NCBI GenBank assembly: GCA_016926135.1
Contig: JAFGPH010000561.1
Coordinates: forward strand, 1-6,781
From: Deltaproteobacteria bacterium
GTDB taxonomy: Bacteria; Desulfobacterota; DSM-4660; Desulfatiglandales; HGW-15
Length of the DNA stretch: 6,781 nt
Direction of reading: 5' to 3'
Shown one piece after another: positions 6,570-6,781 of the stretch (position 1 is the first letter of the stretch; each line of letters begins with the position of its first letter). The translations under genes were made by a program, and so were the position numbers. The notes under the pieces were generated by a model. It was not told the origin of the DNA, made no database searches, and saw only the letters and a program-made list of their open reading frames with translations.

Positions 6570-6604
6570 ACGGCGCAAGGCCAAAGGCTCAAGGCGTAAG
6601 GCAA
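6570..6604 (+). repeat. Heptamer repeat AAGGCNN (5 units) after ilvB
   Basis: Identical AAGGC cores occur at 6577, 6584, 6591 and 6598, exactly seven bases apart: AAGGCCA, AAGGCTC, AAGGCGT, AAGGCAA. A degenerate unit ACGGCGC (6570-6576) precedes them. The array starts two bases after the ilvB stop. The sequence differs from the TGGAG octamers and ATGAGAA heptamers elsewhere. The rest of the junction (6605-6660) shows only a trivial CCGG-GTG-CCGG hairpin at 6620-6630. Confidence 0.65.
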
Positions 6605-6665
6605 GGAAGAGGTCCATGTCCGGGTGCCGGCTGCGACGACACGAACTTAGAAAAACGAACAGTGC

Positions 6666-6672
6666 AGGAAGG
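6666..6672 (+). promoter_or_regulatory. Ribosome binding site of ilvN
   Basis: AGGAAGG ends five bases before ATG 6678 and supports that start. Confidence 0.6.
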
Positions 6673-6677
6673 TGATC

Positions 6678-6781
6678 ATGGTTAACGGCGATACGAAGAA
6701 GCATATCCTCTCCATGCTGGTGGACAATCAGCCCGGGGTTCTGTCCAGGGTGGCCGGGCTTTTCAGTGGAAGGGGATTCAA
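6678..6781 (+). CDS. ilvN: Acetohydroxyacid synthase, regulatory small subunit (N-terminal 34 codons; runs off right edge)
   Basis: The small subunit activates IlvB and gives it feedback inhibition, usually by valine. Only the start is visible: HILSMLVDNQPGVLSRVAG followed by LFSGRGF, the first strand and helix of the N-terminal ACT domain. Asn17 and Gly20 align with Asn11 and Gly14 of E. coli IlvH, positions in the valine site, so the visible part is compatible with valine sensitivity. The N-terminus is about six residues longer than in E. coli IlvH. The truncation is the window edge, not a mutation. The gene could equally be called ilvH. Position directly after ilvB is the standard arrangement. 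Confidence 0.92.
   Translation, partial: MVNGDTKKHILSMLVDNQPGVLSRVAGLFSGRGF

Noticed and set aside
6620..6630. CCGG-GTG-CCGG hairpin in the ilvB-ilvN junction as a terminator
   Set aside because: Only four base pairs and no T-run follow; expected by chance in GC-rich DNA.

Overview
The window is a single, entirely plus-strand block of branched-chain amino acid biosynthesis genes: leuA (3' part only), leuC, leuD, ilvD, ilvB and the first 34 codons of ilvN. The DNA is GC-rich with G/C-ended codons throughout. The short LeuC/LeuD pair of about 420 and 166 residues, the 'PGH'-type IlvD and the intergenic repeats would fit a deltaproteobacterium-like anaerobe (Desulfobacterota and relatives). That placement is an inference and is not secure.

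Layout: leuA enters from the left edge and stops at 1174. A 132-nt junction leads to leuC (1307-2581). leuC overlaps leuD by four bases (ATGA), and leuD is followed after about 20 nt by ilvD, so leuC-leuD-ilvD look tightly coupled. A 113-nt junction with a large hairpin and a T-run separates ilvD from ilvB. A 110-nt junction separates ilvB from ilvN, which runs off the right edge. No gene-free stretch exceeds 300 bases. leuB and ilvC, needed to complete the pathways, are not in the window.

Function: IlvB/IlvN (acetohydroxyacid synthase) and IlvD (dihydroxyacid dehydratase) serve the common Val/Ile/Leu route. LeuA and LeuCD then divert 2-ketoisovalerate towards leucine. LeuA keeps its C-terminal regulatory domain and the visible part of IlvN keeps its ACT motif, so feedback control by leucine and valine is plausible.

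The genes are ordinary; the unusual material lies between and around them. (1) ilvB seems to start at an AUU codon (4882), with conserved N-terminal sequence and a strong Shine-Dalgarno placed for it and no ATG/GTG/TTG available. (2) The leuA-leuC and ilvD-ilvB junctions each carry a period-8 TGGAG-type array facing an inverted copy of itself. (3) Heptamer arrays of different sequence lie just before leuC and just after ilvB. (4) IlvB has Phe where acetohydroxyacid synthases normally have the Trp that governs 2-ketobutyrate preference. I see no sign of a defence system, mobile element, RNA gene or CRISPR array.
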